This document shows, in pieces, positions 44,582 to 57,000 of a stretch of 64,000 nucleotides of DNA. The stretch's first letter is position 1; every line of letters starts with the position of its first letter. This DNA is from Tricholoma matsutake (Eukaryota; Basidiomycota; Agaricomycetes; Agaricales; Tricholomataceae): contig AP026539.1 of the NCBI GenBank assembly GCA_026075535.2, forward strand, positions 2,170,001 through 2,234,000, in the 5' to 3' direction. A program made the position numbers and the translations under genes. Under the pieces are notes generated by a model that was not told where the DNA came from, made no database searches, and saw only the letters and a list, made by a program, of their open reading frames with translations.

Positions 44582-46667
44582 TGGAGTGGTCAGGGATGCC
44601 CACTCCAGATGGTCACACGATCTAGCCGATATAAGTGTAGCTAGTCACATGTTAGTAGATCATCTCTTGCTATACCATTGCATTGCTGTGCCACAGCTAG
44701 CGAGGCACTTGGCACATCTCCATCTGGTGATGAGAGTGTGATTCCTACTTTTACATGCTGTCTGCTGCTTCTCTCCAGCCTTCTATGGCTGCTTCCCAGT
44801 TCTATTGTCTAGCTACTCTTAGGATTTTTGTTTATTTCTGAGACTCTGTCACCAAAAAACTGTGACTGTCCACCATTCCACCATATTCTGCCCACCGTTC
44901 CACTGTACTACCAAAACACCACTCATCTTGCCAGCCATGCCCAGCCCTGGAAATCAAAAAAAATCCTCGAAAAGGAAAACTGCTACTGCTGACACAGCCA
45001 TTGTGTCACCCACAAATGGAAACATTAGTACAGCATCTGAGTCGACAACAGCCTGCGACTTCTGCACCTTTCTTGAAATGGCAGACCACAAGAACATTGC
45101 CCAGTTCTGCAACATTGCTGCCTCTACCCACGACGGCAAGAACCTCTGACTACTTTGGATGCATGCATTGAATGAAGGAGAGAAATTGGGAATAAAACAA
45201 GGGAGGAAGCTGGGAATAGAAGAGGGGAGGAATTTGGGCATAGAAGAAGGGTTAGAGAAAGGAATGAACTTGGGCCGCAAAGAAGGGTATCTAGTCACAA
45301 AGGAGGGATTTGAGAGGGTGATAAAGGCCAAGGAAGCCCTGGAAAGGACCAACACCACCGTCAACATCGATTCCAGCCCCCAGACTAATACCAACACCCA
45401 CGAAATGGTGACGCAGGCAAATGACAACCGACAATGGCAGTCAGCGACAGGCTCTAAACGACATACTGAAACAGCCTATAGCCCTAGAAACAGAGTTATG
45501 CAAGGATGAAGAGACATGTTCACATGAACATGTCATCTACTCGATGGAACCACCCTGCCAGCCTCACCACCATCAATGATGGTCCAGAACCCCTCTAAGA
45601 CAACCTAGCCCCCCCCCAGCATGCCCCCGTTCCCCCAGTTGAACACCCCGGAATGCTGCTGCCATGTCATTGTCAATGTGTTTGTCGACAATGACCAAGC
45701 CCCCCACTCTGCCTCACTCTGAACCACAGGCCACAGCTAGAAAACAATGATGCATGGACATAAACCCCCAAGAACATCCCCACAGCCTGTCCCAACCCCC
45801 CAGCTCGCACCAGAACACCCAGAAAGGAGACATTTCACCAACACCCAGGTCCTACACCCCTGCTGCATCATTAATGACACCATTGACACCTGTCGACAAC
45901 CCCTGTTCACCGTATATGGCCCCATCTTGCCTTGTACACCCTAGCTCAACACAGCTCGACCCTAAATGAGCTGTTTTGCCACCTCCCACACATTTTGACC
46001 GGGCTGACAATGCCACGTCATTACCTACTGCCCCCAGGACCCAGTCCTGAGACCTTTCTGGCCTAAAAACAGGCTGTATACAGCCGTTTGGGACCCTTTG
46101 ACGATGTACTCAATGACAACAAGCCCCGCCATATCTTTTTTCACCATCTCAAAAATCTTTCCATTCAGCCCCGCCATGTTATGTTCCATCTCAACCCTTC
46201 ATCACTGGATGTCACCCCTCTGGTATTGGACCAGGACAACCCATCGTTATTGTGCCCTTTGGAGTAGCACCTGCTCCTCCTGCTCCTTCTGCTCCTGTTC
46301 CAAAGCTAGACTGGGATGGATACCCCCGCCTCATAGACTTGAGCCATGCACTCCAAGCTTTAGGATGGCCCCCCCCTTGTTGAGTTTTGTCTTATTTTAT
46401 TTTTCTCAACCATAGATTTTTTCTGGCTACAAAAATTTTAGATTCTTATCTTTATTTACATAGTTTTTTTTTTTCTGGCGTTTTCTGCTGGGTGATGAGG
46501 ACATTGCCATTTGGGATGTGGGTGGATGGAGTGGTCAGGGATGCCCACTCCAGGTGGTCATGTGATCTAGTAGATATAACTGTAGCTAGTCACATGTTAG
46601 TAGATCATCTCTTGCTATACCATCACATTGCCGTGCCACAGCTAGCGAGGCACTTGGCATGTCTCCA
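44582..46667 (+). mobile_element. Compact LTR element (TRIM/LARD-like) carrying one ORF
   Basis: Direct repeats of exactly 141 bp each (44,582-44,722 and 46,527-46,667) begin TGGAG and end CTCCA. They are flanked by ACAG on both sides (44,578-44,581; 46,668-46,671). The LTRs include GATATAAGTG (TATA-like). The purine-rich GGGATGTGGGTGGA lies before the 3' LTR. The inside has no gag, RT or integrase, only the hypothetical gene below. Confidence 0.75.
44937..46383 (+). pseudogene. Hypothetical protein with Gly/Glu/Lys repeat helix, decayed
   Basis: Starts MPSPGNQKKSSKRK. A short globular part follows (FCTFLEMADHKNIAQFCNIAASTHDGKNL), then TGA at about 45,147, then WMHALNEGEKLGIKQGRKLG with (GIEEGR/GRKEGY)n, an amphipathic repeat. 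It continues through Pro-rich sequence with more stops (about 45,510-46,080), RHIFFHHLKNLSIQPRHV, and an end DWDGYPRLIDLSHALQALGW (46,310-46,378). I recall proteins of this layout as highly repeated in Agaricomycetes, without known function. It is the only gene inside the compact LTR element, with the same orientation. Confidence 0.5.
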
Positions 46668-46847
46668 ACAGCATCATCACTACCAACCAGATTATCCTGC
46701 TGGCACTCCCTTCCCAGCAGCCCATGTATAAATACTAGCACAGAAGGAAGCCATGAAGAATATTCCTGGATTGACCTTCACCAGAATCAGATTAGGAATG
46801 AGCAAAGCAAAGATCTGACTTTAATTATGGTTGGACTTTGGGTACTG

Positions 46848-46978
46848 TAACATCCCCAGAAACCTGGTTAGTCCCAGACTCCCACTGAAATTAAGTTCTA
46901 CTGGATCCCTGGTGAGTCCTGGCAAGTCCTACTGGATTCCTCCAGGACTATGTGGGGCAGTGAAATGTTCTGCAAAAA
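46848..46978. repeat. Short TIR fragment related to A/C/D ends
   Basis: ACTGTAACATCCCCAG at one side and GGGGCAGTGAAATGTTCTGC at the other resemble the A/C/D terminus. Between them are GGTGAGTCC, CAAGTCC and CAGGACT subterminal-like words. Borders uncertain. Confidence 0.3.
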
Positions 46979-47034
46979 CCATGGTAACACTATACCCCTA
47001 CCCATGCAGGTACAGTGTTCATGGGTATGGGTAT

Positions 47035-47809
47035 TAGTGTTTGAAGGTTCAGTCTATAGGATTAAAAAAATACTGTTAACCAAACCTAACCGGACTGATA
47101 TTAACTGGACCAGTGGTTACAGTTAAGGGCTGGTCTTTAGCAGTTAAGGTTAAGGTCTTTCAAATTTGAAAAACATCATTAACCACAAAAAGACTGGTTA
47201 TCAATCATGTGAGCTATCCCACCTAATTGCCCTGCTTACTGCCTTGAATTCAGCCCTTGGTCCATCCAAAACAGTCAAGAAGTGAGAAAGATATGACCAA
47301 ATACATTTTTGATACCATTATTTTTTTGTGATCAGAATAACATTGATTGTACTGCTTATAACTTGTGCTACAAAATGTGGGGTACAGTTAGACATCATCA
47401 ATTACATCACACTAACACACATAAACATCTGTACCATGTATATTTCATTCATTTAACAGCCCTGACAAGTTGTAACTACATACCACAAACTGCAGCCGCA
47501 AACTGCAAACTAATACAATGCACTTCATTTTGGCCATATATCAGTCAAATCTTGATGGAATCTCTTAAAAATTGGATCAAACCCCGGGGAATTACAATAT
47601 CTATCCTTCTTTCTAACCATTAAATATTCCAGGTAATATTTGTTGAGATACATATAGGTTGTATAGTACAACAAATTTCATGACAAAAGACCGGTCTTAT
47701 TGGTCTGGTTAGGTCCTCCCAATATCTGGGTCAGTCCTAGACCAGTTATGGTTACAGTCTACCTATCATAGGGTCAAAAAACCGAACTGAACCAGACCTT
47801 AAAACACTA
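47035..47809. mobile_element. hAT-type MITE with 8-bp TSD
   Basis: Exact duplication ATGGGTAT at 47,027-47,034 and 47,810-47,817. Termini TAGTGTTTGAAGG and CCTTAAAACACTA; 775 bp. Subterminal GGTTAAG/CTGGACCAG/GGTCTGG repeats. No coding. Confidence 0.88.
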
Positions 47810-47817
47810 ATGGGTAT

Positions 47818-48170
47818 GGGTGCAGGAAAAAAACCTGAGGGTCACCTGTGTCATGCCTTACTTACAGATGGCAACAGAATAGGATAAATGGGGATATTGT
47901 CCATTATCAAATGTTGATCAGATAGAAATAGAGATGACATGAAATTTGTGATTCAAGTACAGAGATCTACAGTGGGAGGAAGTAGGTAGGTAGGTGGCAT
48001 ATCAGAATAATATTGCCTATAACTGCTCCCCAGTATAGGTCTCCATGTTCCATGCCATATTCCTTGAGACAATCAACATATTCTGCTTTATCACAGGCTA
48101 AGAATAAAACACAAAATGGCAAGAGGCTAAGCTTTCTGCTTCTTCACCTTTCTGCCATTCAAAAGCCCTC
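47818..48170. other. No gene recognised
   Basis: A/T-rich spacer downstream of the CRN gene end. No motif seen. Confidence 0.4.
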
Positions 48171-48519
48171 CTATTTCTTCGGCACGAGGTGTCCAGCCAA
48201 ATTTTCCAGGAAAATTTTCCTGTCTATTACCTCCCTGCAGCGATCCATGTTTAAATTGACAACCAGGCTTTGGTTTTCACGTGGTTGGGCTGGATAGGCT
48301 GCCAAAACACCTAAAAAAGGAAGTTTATCTGGGAACCATCTTTCATCATCATCGATCAGGCCCAGTTTACTGCACACAGCTTCGATAATATGGCGGCAGC
48401 AGTCAGGTCGGTCCATGCGCTGTCAGGAGAGGTTACAAATGGGAGAGACTATAACTTGATGCGAGCTTACCTCGCTATAAAATTTGGAGGGTATCAACGT
48501 AGCAACGGGGTTATCTTGG
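48171..48519 (-). pseudogene. CRN-type gene, last exons beyond the insertion
   Basis: After the inserted element the minus strand continues QDNPVATLIPSKFYSE. A predicted intron follows (GTAAGC at about 48,472 to CTGACAG at about 48,422), then MDRPDCCRHIIEAVCSKLGLIDDDERWFP, LPFLGVLAAYPAQP and ENLAGHLVPKK with a stop at 48,171. This is the usual end of the family. The frame differs by one from the upstream exon at the insertion point, so either one base was lost or an intron lies near the border. Confidence 0.65.
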
Positions 48520-49017
48520 TAGGGACTACCATGGATGGCCATCATCCGGGTGACCATCCATGGATATGATATATGGATGGATGGATATGGATATGGATAT
48601 TGCATGGGTGATATCCATGGATGAATGGATGGTTACTATTAAATTTAAATAAATGAGTAATTCTGAGTTCTCAATTTATTGAGATGAGGTATTGTTGATT
48701 GAGCTGGCTGGATGTCTCATCTGATCTATTAGTGCAGTAATTGCCGAAGTGGCCTATTTTGATTCTCATCCATTTTGGATCTTGCCAGGCCCCTTTAGTA
48801 ACCCCCCTCCCCTTTTTTGCCTGTGAACATTGATCGAAATGGAATGGCCAGAAGTGGGGCCCTGATTCTACAAAAACCAAGCCAAAGCCAGCTGGCCACT
48901 GAAATAGTGGCTGTGTATGCTCTAAGCAGGTAAAGCCCCCAGCCCCCTACAGAACTCAGAATTGCCATGCAATGCAATGGCCCTCTAGCACAAGTATAGT
49001 CTTGGTAAGGAATGAGA

Positions 49018-49170
49018 GTACTTTACTGTCCCCCATGTAATCCGCACAGACTCCTAGCTGTCTGTGGACTCCGAGCAGAGTCCTAGTAAATTTTTTTTCA
49101 GAGTCGTAAAGACAAAAGTCAGATCAAAATCTGAGCAGAGTCCGAGCAAAGTCCTAGCTTGCAGGTGACT
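49018..49170 (+). repeat. Terminal fragment of an A/C/D-type element
   Basis: GAGTACTTTACTGTCCCCC followed by CTCCGAGCAGAGTCCTAG and GAGCAGAGTCCGAGCAAAG, the same terminus and subterminal words as C. It is truncated and lies inside element E. Confidence 0.6.
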
Positions 49171-49198
49171 TAGTGATTAAATTTAGTTCACAGTCCCT

Positions 49199-49600
49199 CA
49201 CATAGTGATGTTATAACTGGATTTTTGTGCTGAGTTTGAAAATGACATCTGTATGATGTGACCTATATATAGAACATAGTGATGTTATATACCATTCTGA
49301 CCGGATTTTTATGCTGAGTTTGAAAATGATATCCATCTGATCATGTGACCTACAATATATAGAACATAGTGATGTTATATACCATTCTGACTGCAATTTT
49401 CAGCCGAGTTTGAAAATCACCCTTGCGTAGTCATGTGACCTACCATATATAGAACATAGTGATGTTATATACCATTCTGACTGCAATTTTCAGCCGAGTT
49501 TGAAAATCACCCTTGCATAGTCATGTGACACACTGTATATAAAACATAGTGATGGTACATACAATTTTGACCAGATTTTTTAATCTGAGTTTCACATGCT
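49199..49600 (+). repeat. 90-bp tandem repeat (satellite)
   Basis: AGAACATAGTGATGTTATAT begins at 49,271, 49,361 and 49,451, a shortened first copy lies at about 49,199, and a diverged one at 49,541. The exact period is 90 bp. Each unit carries GAGTTTGAAAAT and TCATGTGACC. A further isolated unit lies at 49,785-49,860. Confidence 0.9.
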
Positions 49601-50616
49601 TTTTCTTGACATTCTTGCACTCTCTTTGAATGATCAAGGAAAGCCATTATCTTGTATTTTTGTCATTCTCACACTTTTATTGAATGATCAAATCCAATTG
49701 GTGTGTGAAATATGGAATCATCAAGATATCCTGGCAGGATATTTAGTGTCATATTAGAGTATGTTAAAGGGAAACTTTTGAAAAGTGTTGTTATACACCA
49801 TTCTGACCTGCTTTTCATGCCAAGTTTGAAAATGACTGTCATGTGACCTACTATCAAGGAGTACTGGCATCAAGCCATTGAGCAGCGACCTTGGTTAGCA
49901 AGGATGGGGCTTGATTTTTGCTCAGCACCAGGTAAGTGTAATAATTCTCATTTTTGCTTCTACTCTGACACTCTTTAAGCATCATCAGTGGATGATGAAT
50001 GTGCATTCACAGTTGGAAGGCTTAAGATCAATCACCTTCAGCATAACACCAGCCCACAGACCTTCAAGGCTCAAGTTGCAGTTGGATCTTGAGCCAAAAC
50101 TCCACTCTATCCAGGACTTTCAGAAACCATTAAGATTGTTCAGAAGCAAATGGGAAGTGAAGAGCAGGTGGGACCTCAGAAAGAAATTGATGAGACTGAG
50201 TTGGAAGATGAGGTAGAAGAGACAGATGAGAAATCCAGGTTTTGGAGAACTTGAATTGTAATTGTACAAATTCCTATGGTATTTCAGATGTATTTGGAAG
50301 GTTTCAAAGTAATATTTATTGGTGTAAAACCATTTCTTGATTAAAAGAAGCAGTCTTAAGTACAAATTTTACTCAGTATAATAAATAACATCATGTGTGC
50401 CAACTGCCAACAAGGCACTCCAGCAGGTAATTGACCTTGCTAAACCATTTTAATAGACAATGGTACATATATTAGAGCATTTGAGAGCATAAAAAATAGT
50501 AGTATTCATATGGATACCCATGGATGATCCATGGATCCACCCATATCCATGGACTTGAGTACATCATCCATGGATATTCACCCGGATGGACCCGGGTCCA
50601 TCCACGGTAGTCCCTA

Positions 50617-53393
50617 TATAATCTTGGACACCTTCGGGTAGGACCGACTGAGATCGGAATTTCGCCTGAACAATTGGACAAGCGAATGAAAAGGACCAGA
50701 TCGGGACCTAAGTATATGTCGGGGACCGTATACGGATCTCGAAACCATTCGACAGTCTCAGAGGCGTTCTTTGGAAAGCAGCCGAGGGCACTTGAAGTCG
50801 CCACCGGATCAGCCGGTGAGCAATTGACTACGTGATAATCCCCGTCGGAGGACAATGCCACCAATTCCACACCCTCCGACTGCGCCCAAATAGGGATATC
50901 CTCACCGAAGTCAAAGACATCGCATAGACGCACACTTGGGCCAAACGCTTCAACAAGGTACACCGCGACTAATTCCTCGAGTTTGGTACCTCGCCCTGCC
51001 CCTCCAGTACTGCCTAGACCATTTAGAACATGATTGACCAACCCCACGGTTGTGTCCGTGTTCAGATGTTGGGCGGCAGCAAGAATGATGAGAGGTTCGT
51101 CAATCACCGCTCGTTCGCTCGAAGAGTCCTTGAGGTCACGGAACCGAGCGAAGCCAAATTCAACCCATTGCTTCTCGACGTCGTCTAAAACTACATCCTT
51201 ACGACCAAGGATCCATGAGCAAATGATATGAGCGAGACGATGGACAATCATTGGATCTAAGTGGGGCCAAATATACCATTGGGAGCGCGAATTCAGAGAT
51301 CAGTTACCGCACCTTTGGTAATTTTCGTGAAGTCGACGAAGGGTAGTTGTCGTATGTCGTCGGTGAGGTGTGCTTCGATTTCGGGTTCGGACGCCGCACA
51401 TTTCGGGGTATCAGATGGGCTCATAGATGTCAAAGAGTGGATGAGTTTATCTAATAATTTGTGAGGCGAGCGAAAGGAATTAGCAATCAAAAAATACAGG
51501 AAAGTTGCGGTGAAGCGATGCCTGGAGCGGCACTATGTGTCAATGAAAAACAAGGTAATGTCTGAGACTTACCTCCCCTGAAGCCATGACCAGCAACGAC
51601 GAAGCAAGGACTGACCACTAAGGCTTTCAACCAAGTGGGGGGGCAAGTATCTCGAAATATAGGCGGACTGTGCTTTGAATGACTCGAAGGCCCCAGTTTG
51701 CGTACGAGTGCGCCACGGTACATCTGTTTTCACGACTCGTCGAATATTCACTACTTCTTCGACTACTTTCTGGGATAGTCCCGTTCCAGCTACGATGATG
51801 TGACCAATGGGGTCCCACGCAGACAGGATTTCACGTAGAATAGGTCGCTCCTTTGAGGTGTCGGCGGCAGATCTGAAAGCTCCTTTGTACAATCTTGCAG
51901 GTTTTTGCGCTTCATCGAGGACAATGTAGAGACGGGGGGCTGAGATAACGCGACAAATCTCTTCTGACACATTGTTGGCTTCCCCCCACCCTTCCTTCAC
52001 TCCCAGGTACTTGTCACTCGCCTTATTCAAGAGCGATGTCAATTCCAGAAATATGTCACCTCCGGCCATATGTGCTGGTAGGAGTTGCAAAAAGAGCCAA
52101 TGTCGGCGGTATCGGTCGAGGGGTCCTTGAGGGCAAACCTTGCGAGCCTCCTCGAGGAACATACGGAGCACGAATAAATGAGCGATGAGAACCTGGAGGA
52201 ATCGGCGACGTGCAATCATCCTGTTCTGGTTAACTTAGCGTAAATCGGTGGAAGAAGGGTTTTCCTGAAAATTCGACGAGATTGATATGAGCTCGAGTAC
52301 CGTGCTCGTGCTCTGAGATCCCAGGACGTCGGCAGCGCAAGTGAAGTAGAGACCCCAATGTTTACAAAGCCCCTCAAATAGAACCCGTGTTTTCCCTGAG
52401 CCGGAAGTGTTGATTAGGTGGCTGGAAAGTAGCACAGTCAGTTCGGACACATTGGACACTTGCAAATATACCCACGTATTAGCTTCATTAAAGACCCTAT
52501 CAACAACTCTCGGATCTACAATGCTCCCTCCCAAATCGTGTAGCAAAAGGCGGGGTTTTCCACCGACAAGAGGGATGCGCAGCTGGGCGAGGTGTTCCGC
52601 CACTCTTTTATCATCACAAGATGGTCTGCACGACTCATACAGATCGGTATTCCTTAAAAATGTTTTTATCTTTTCGCGGACTCGGCTGAGAACATCATGC
52701 ACTCTGCTATTGATTCTCACGTCCGGGGAAGGTGGGGAACGTGGGATTTCTTCGAGCGATGCTGCTTGATTAGGAGGGGTGCGCGGCGCTTCGCGGTCTT
52801 CCACACGGGGTCGTTTAGCAGAACGCTCGGGAGATCTTGGGGATTGTGGACGAGTAACTGGATTGTTCGTATTGAGGTAACAAGATGGGCGAACATTGAA
52901 GAGAGAACGTACAAAGGGGAAGAGAGGGAATGAGACAGGATAAAACGTTTGTGAAATATAGGGAGTGGCGCATTGTTCAGGCAAACAGGCAAAATAAAGA
53001 GATGAGGAGAATACTCACGGGGGGGGAAGTTGCACCACGATATGGACGTGCTCGCGAGGGGGTGACGAGAAATGTCGCGACAAATCGTGGAGAGGGTCTA
53101 ATTCAACGCAGCCTGTGATATCCTGCGGTCTTTGTGCGTGTCGCAGCTTCACACCGAGTTCAGAAGAATGAATGGGTGGAGACAGCTTCCCGAACGTCAG
53201 ACCCCCTAATCGACACATGCCAGGAGGACGCGCTCACCTTCCATATCTCGAGCGTGTGGGCGTCGATGCCAACCAAGGCATGTTCCAACTTCTTCTTCAC
53301 CATATCCTTCAGGTCATCTACTGTCTCACCCTTCTCAATCTTAACCGAGAAGGGCACGGCGGATTTGTTGAGAATCCAACAGGAACATATCAT
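50617..53393 (-). pseudogene. Crinkler (CRN)-type NTPase protein, N-terminal and central exons
   Basis: The minus strand starts MICSCWILNKSAVPFSVKI, a Crinkler-type ubiquitin-like N-terminal domain ending ALVGIDAHTLEIWK (donor GTGAGC at about 53,240). A second exon ends HVHIVVQLPPP (donor at 53,018). Next come a Pro/Arg linker, YESCRPSCDDKRVAEHL and LRIPLVGGKPRLLLHDLGG, then Walker A NTSGSGKTR (about 52,410), LCKHWGLYFTC, RRFLQVLIAHLF, Walker B-like LYIVLDEAQK (51,930), IIVAGTGLS and a helical C-terminal part. A nuclease-like tail begins GPDLVLFIRL (50,690). Such proteins in fungi combine a P-loop NTPase and a nuclease-like domain; cellular role here unknown. Coding is cut at 50,617 by a transposon. 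The remaining exons lie at 48,171-48,519. Confidence 0.78.
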
Positions 53394-54073
53394 CTAAGCC
53401 AATGTTTGAGCGAGTTTTACTGGTGTGACTGGTGATTGCTTACCGGTCTTGGATCGCTCAGACAGATTGGAATCCATTGGTGATTGGGGCTGATTGAGGA
53501 GAAGAGTGATGAATAAGGGCAAGTACAGTAGGGTAGCATGTCACATGACTGTCGACGGGTCATGCATTAAGCTTTCGTCGAGTTGAGCATCCACCTCGGT
53601 ACTCAACATGGTTTGCTTACTGAGTCGCTTATAGCATTCTTATGCCTTTATCTTGCTTGTGTTTCCTTTACGTTTGACCGAATGCAGGGTTTAGACGCGT
53701 ATTAGTACCTCGTCCGTTAGCCAAAGAATCAACATATATTGCAAGAATGGTAGGTACGTGCTATGCAACATGGTCTACAAATAAAGTCAAGATATGAATG
53801 AATGAACAGACGTGAGTTAAAATTGGATTCTAGTCTAAAATCGAGTTCTGGTTCCAGGAAAGCAAGACGAATGCAAAGCGTGCTAGCGACTGTTGGACGA
53901 GAAAATGATGTGACGATGATGATGTGCAAAGGGACATAATAAATATGCGGTGTATGCTGTGTGTGTGATCAAAAGATGCAGGGAAGCACGGTACGCACGA
54001 TTGAAAAGCTGCAATGAAGAATGAAGATGAAGAACAGAACAGAAGAGTGAAAACACACACAAAAAACAAACCA

Positions 54074-57000
54074 TCAGACCCGCATACGCAGATCCGCATG
54101 CACACTCAACAACGACCTAATCTCCTCAATGCACTCAACCAACCTCACATGCACCTCCTTCCCATTCTCCAACAACGGCTTTATATTCTCCGGCGTCATC
54201 GCCAACCCCCCACCAGAAACAGAATGAGGTGGCATCGACCGGACAGACCCGTTCTTTTGTATATTCGGATCACGCAAAAAAGTTCGGGAGGGGCTGCTAG
54301 CTCCATGCTGCTTCGTCTTTGCCGACGAGCGCGTATGCTGTTGAATATTATCCGTGTTTTCTTCTACATTGGAAAGTCGGGTAGACCGCGTCCCGGGAAT
54401 CGAACTTTGACCACCACCGCTTGAGGACTCTGCACCGGCGCCCCATATGGAGGACTGCGAGGCACTGGCGGAGCGCTTCGGAGTAACGGGGCGCGCTGGG
54501 AGATGAGGGACAGGAGGCGGTGGCGGCGCTGCGGGGATGTGTCGGTGAAGAAGCGCATCTTGCAAATACGGAGATCCCTTCCCGCGTACAGTCGCTGACC
54601 CAAACCTCGCCTCTGTATCGTCATCGTCATCACCATCATCATGATGCCCATGCCTAATCCCCAACGCAGCGTCCAAATCCGAAACAGAATCAATCCTATC
54701 CCAATCCTCTTCTTCCCCATCTCCATCTCCATCTCCCGCACTGCTACTAGCCGATGCCGACGCCGACTTGGACCGACCACTCGTCGACCTTGGTGGGTGC
54801 CCATGAGTATGTTCCACCACACCCTGACTCTCATGCCCCGACGCCTTATTCCCGCGCCCGATACGGAAAATCGAAGCAAGTGACGGCCGACGAGGAGATG
54901 GCTTGCTAGTCAACGACGAAGGACCGCGCATAGACTCTGGACCGAAACTCGTCTTGGCCCTTCTCCTCCCATGTTGTTGCTGTTGAGGATGAGGAGGAAG
55001 CCTCAGATCCAACGACGATTCCTCCGTGCTGATGGACGTAGACGACGCCTGCACACCACCACCAACAGCAGGAGGGGGGGGATTAGGCACACCATACCCC
55101 CTCTTCAACGCACGCAACATATCCCTCAACCCACTCATGCCAAGCCGACTCTGCCTCCTCTTCTTCCTCGACTCACCACCACCACTCTCCTCCGAAGGCA
55201 ACGTAATCGTACTACTCATCGCATCACCCCACCTCCACTCCCTATTAACATTCAAAGCACGCGTATTATTGCTCTCCTCCACAATCGGCGTCGACGTCGA
55301 CACCTCACGCAGATTCAAGGAAGAATCTGCCTTGTGCAACATCTCACGAAGCAGCACAAGCTGTCTATGACTAAGATCATGTCTCCCCGTCGACGCGCGC
55401 CACGCCAAACTGGGAGGACTAGCAAGCGGCGGACTCATCGTCTGCGTCTGCGGCGACGCAGAACGGACAGACGACTCCCCATCAGGAACGGGAGAAGCAG
55501 GTTTCGACTCGTCCCCCGCAAGCGTGATGGCCCTTTCTCGCCCTCCGCTCCCTTTCTTCCCAATCAGATTCAAGTGTAATCCCAAATTCATATCCACGCC
55601 TGGACCAGAGGCGCCCAAGACGGGGGCGGAAACACTCGTAGAAGGTGGTGAAGTGCCATTATCGTTGTTAGCCGAGGAGGAGGAAGAGGAAGAAGCACCT
55701 CCCCCTAGCTCGATAAGCAGCTCTGCGCATTCCCACGAGATACGATATTTAGAATTGATAGTATAAAACGCAGATGCGAGATGTTTGTATGCGATCTGGG
55801 GTGTGTTCTGCTGTTGTTGTTGGGGATGTTGGTGGAAAGGCTGGAGTTGAGATGGCGGGAGTGAGTGCAGGGATGACGAAGGTAGGGGTGGGTTAGTGTT
55901 TGATCTGTTCCTAGATTTGGGTTTAGACAGACTAGTCAGGAAACTCGGGGATGCCGCTCGGGATGGGGGCTGCTGCTGCTGCTGCTGTTGGTGGTGCAAA
56001 GCATGCGTATCAAGCACACTCTGCACCTCCCCCACAAGCCCTCTATACGTCACCTGCAGCTCCTTCAATTCTAAATCCAAGAAAAAGAAAAAGAAAAAAA
56101 TCAGCCACGTCCACATCCACATCCACAAAAAAAAAAAAGGAAACCACGACCCACGTTCAACATTCGCCGCAAACTCTCTCACCATCCCCAAATCCCGCCT
56201 CAGGCTAACTTGCGCCTGACTAATCCGTTCAGGAATCTTCAAATCCCCCAACGAGCTCCTCCGCATCACCGGGGCAGGAACGGGAACTGACACTGGCACT
56301 GGCAAAGGCAAAGGCACCGATGCTCCCGCACCAACACCACTCGACCTTCCCAAAGACGAAGCCTGCCCAGGCGACCCAGGCGACCCAGGAGTCTTCTCCA
56401 GCGCTCTACGGGACTGCACCCCACCCATGGAACTCTCCGTCTCCGTCTCCGTCCCCATCACCCCACTGCCGCTTTGTTTCCCTATAGTCTGCGGTGGGGA
56501 CGGAGGCTGCAGCTCAATTGGGGGTAACAGCCCATGCACATTCGCATTCGCATGAGTGTCCTCACCGCCATATGGCACAGGCGCATGCCCCAACACAGAA
56601 GGGGAAATAGAAGCAGAAACAGGCACCCCAGGCCCAGCACTCCCGCTCTTCGTCCTCGTATGCCTTCCCGCATCCTCCCCACCCCCCACGGTCAAGCTGA
56701 TCCGGCGAACGCCATCCATAAACCCGCGTCTCGCATTCAAAGACTCTCCCTTTTCCTCGGGGGCGTTCACTTCCTCCCTATCGCGCTGGGGTTGGGACTC
56801 GGTGCGGGACTCGGACTCACGGTCCTCTCCCCCCACACCCCCACCCGCACCTACACGACCGACGCCCAATCCCATGTACACCATATTCCTCGACGTGGAT
56901 GAATGCTGGACAGACGCGTGGTTTTCCTCTTTCTCTCTCTCCTTCTCTCTCTCCTCTCTCTCTCTATCTCTATCCCCACCGCCTAACCCGAACTTCAGCT

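Larger units (their letters stand above)
48520..50616. mobile_element. TIR element E inserted in the CRN gene
   Basis: Termini TAGGGACTACCATGGATGG and, reversed, TAGGGACTACCGTGGATGG. Subterminal runs of GGATAT/CCATGGAT lie at both ends. Flanks TTATCTTGG (48,511-48,519) and TAATCTTGG (50,619-50,627) look like a 9-bp duplication with one change. The size is 2.1 kb. It contains a satellite and a TIR fragment of the A/C/D family. No transposase was seen; 8-9 bp duplications fit hAT or MULE types. Confidence 0.75.
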
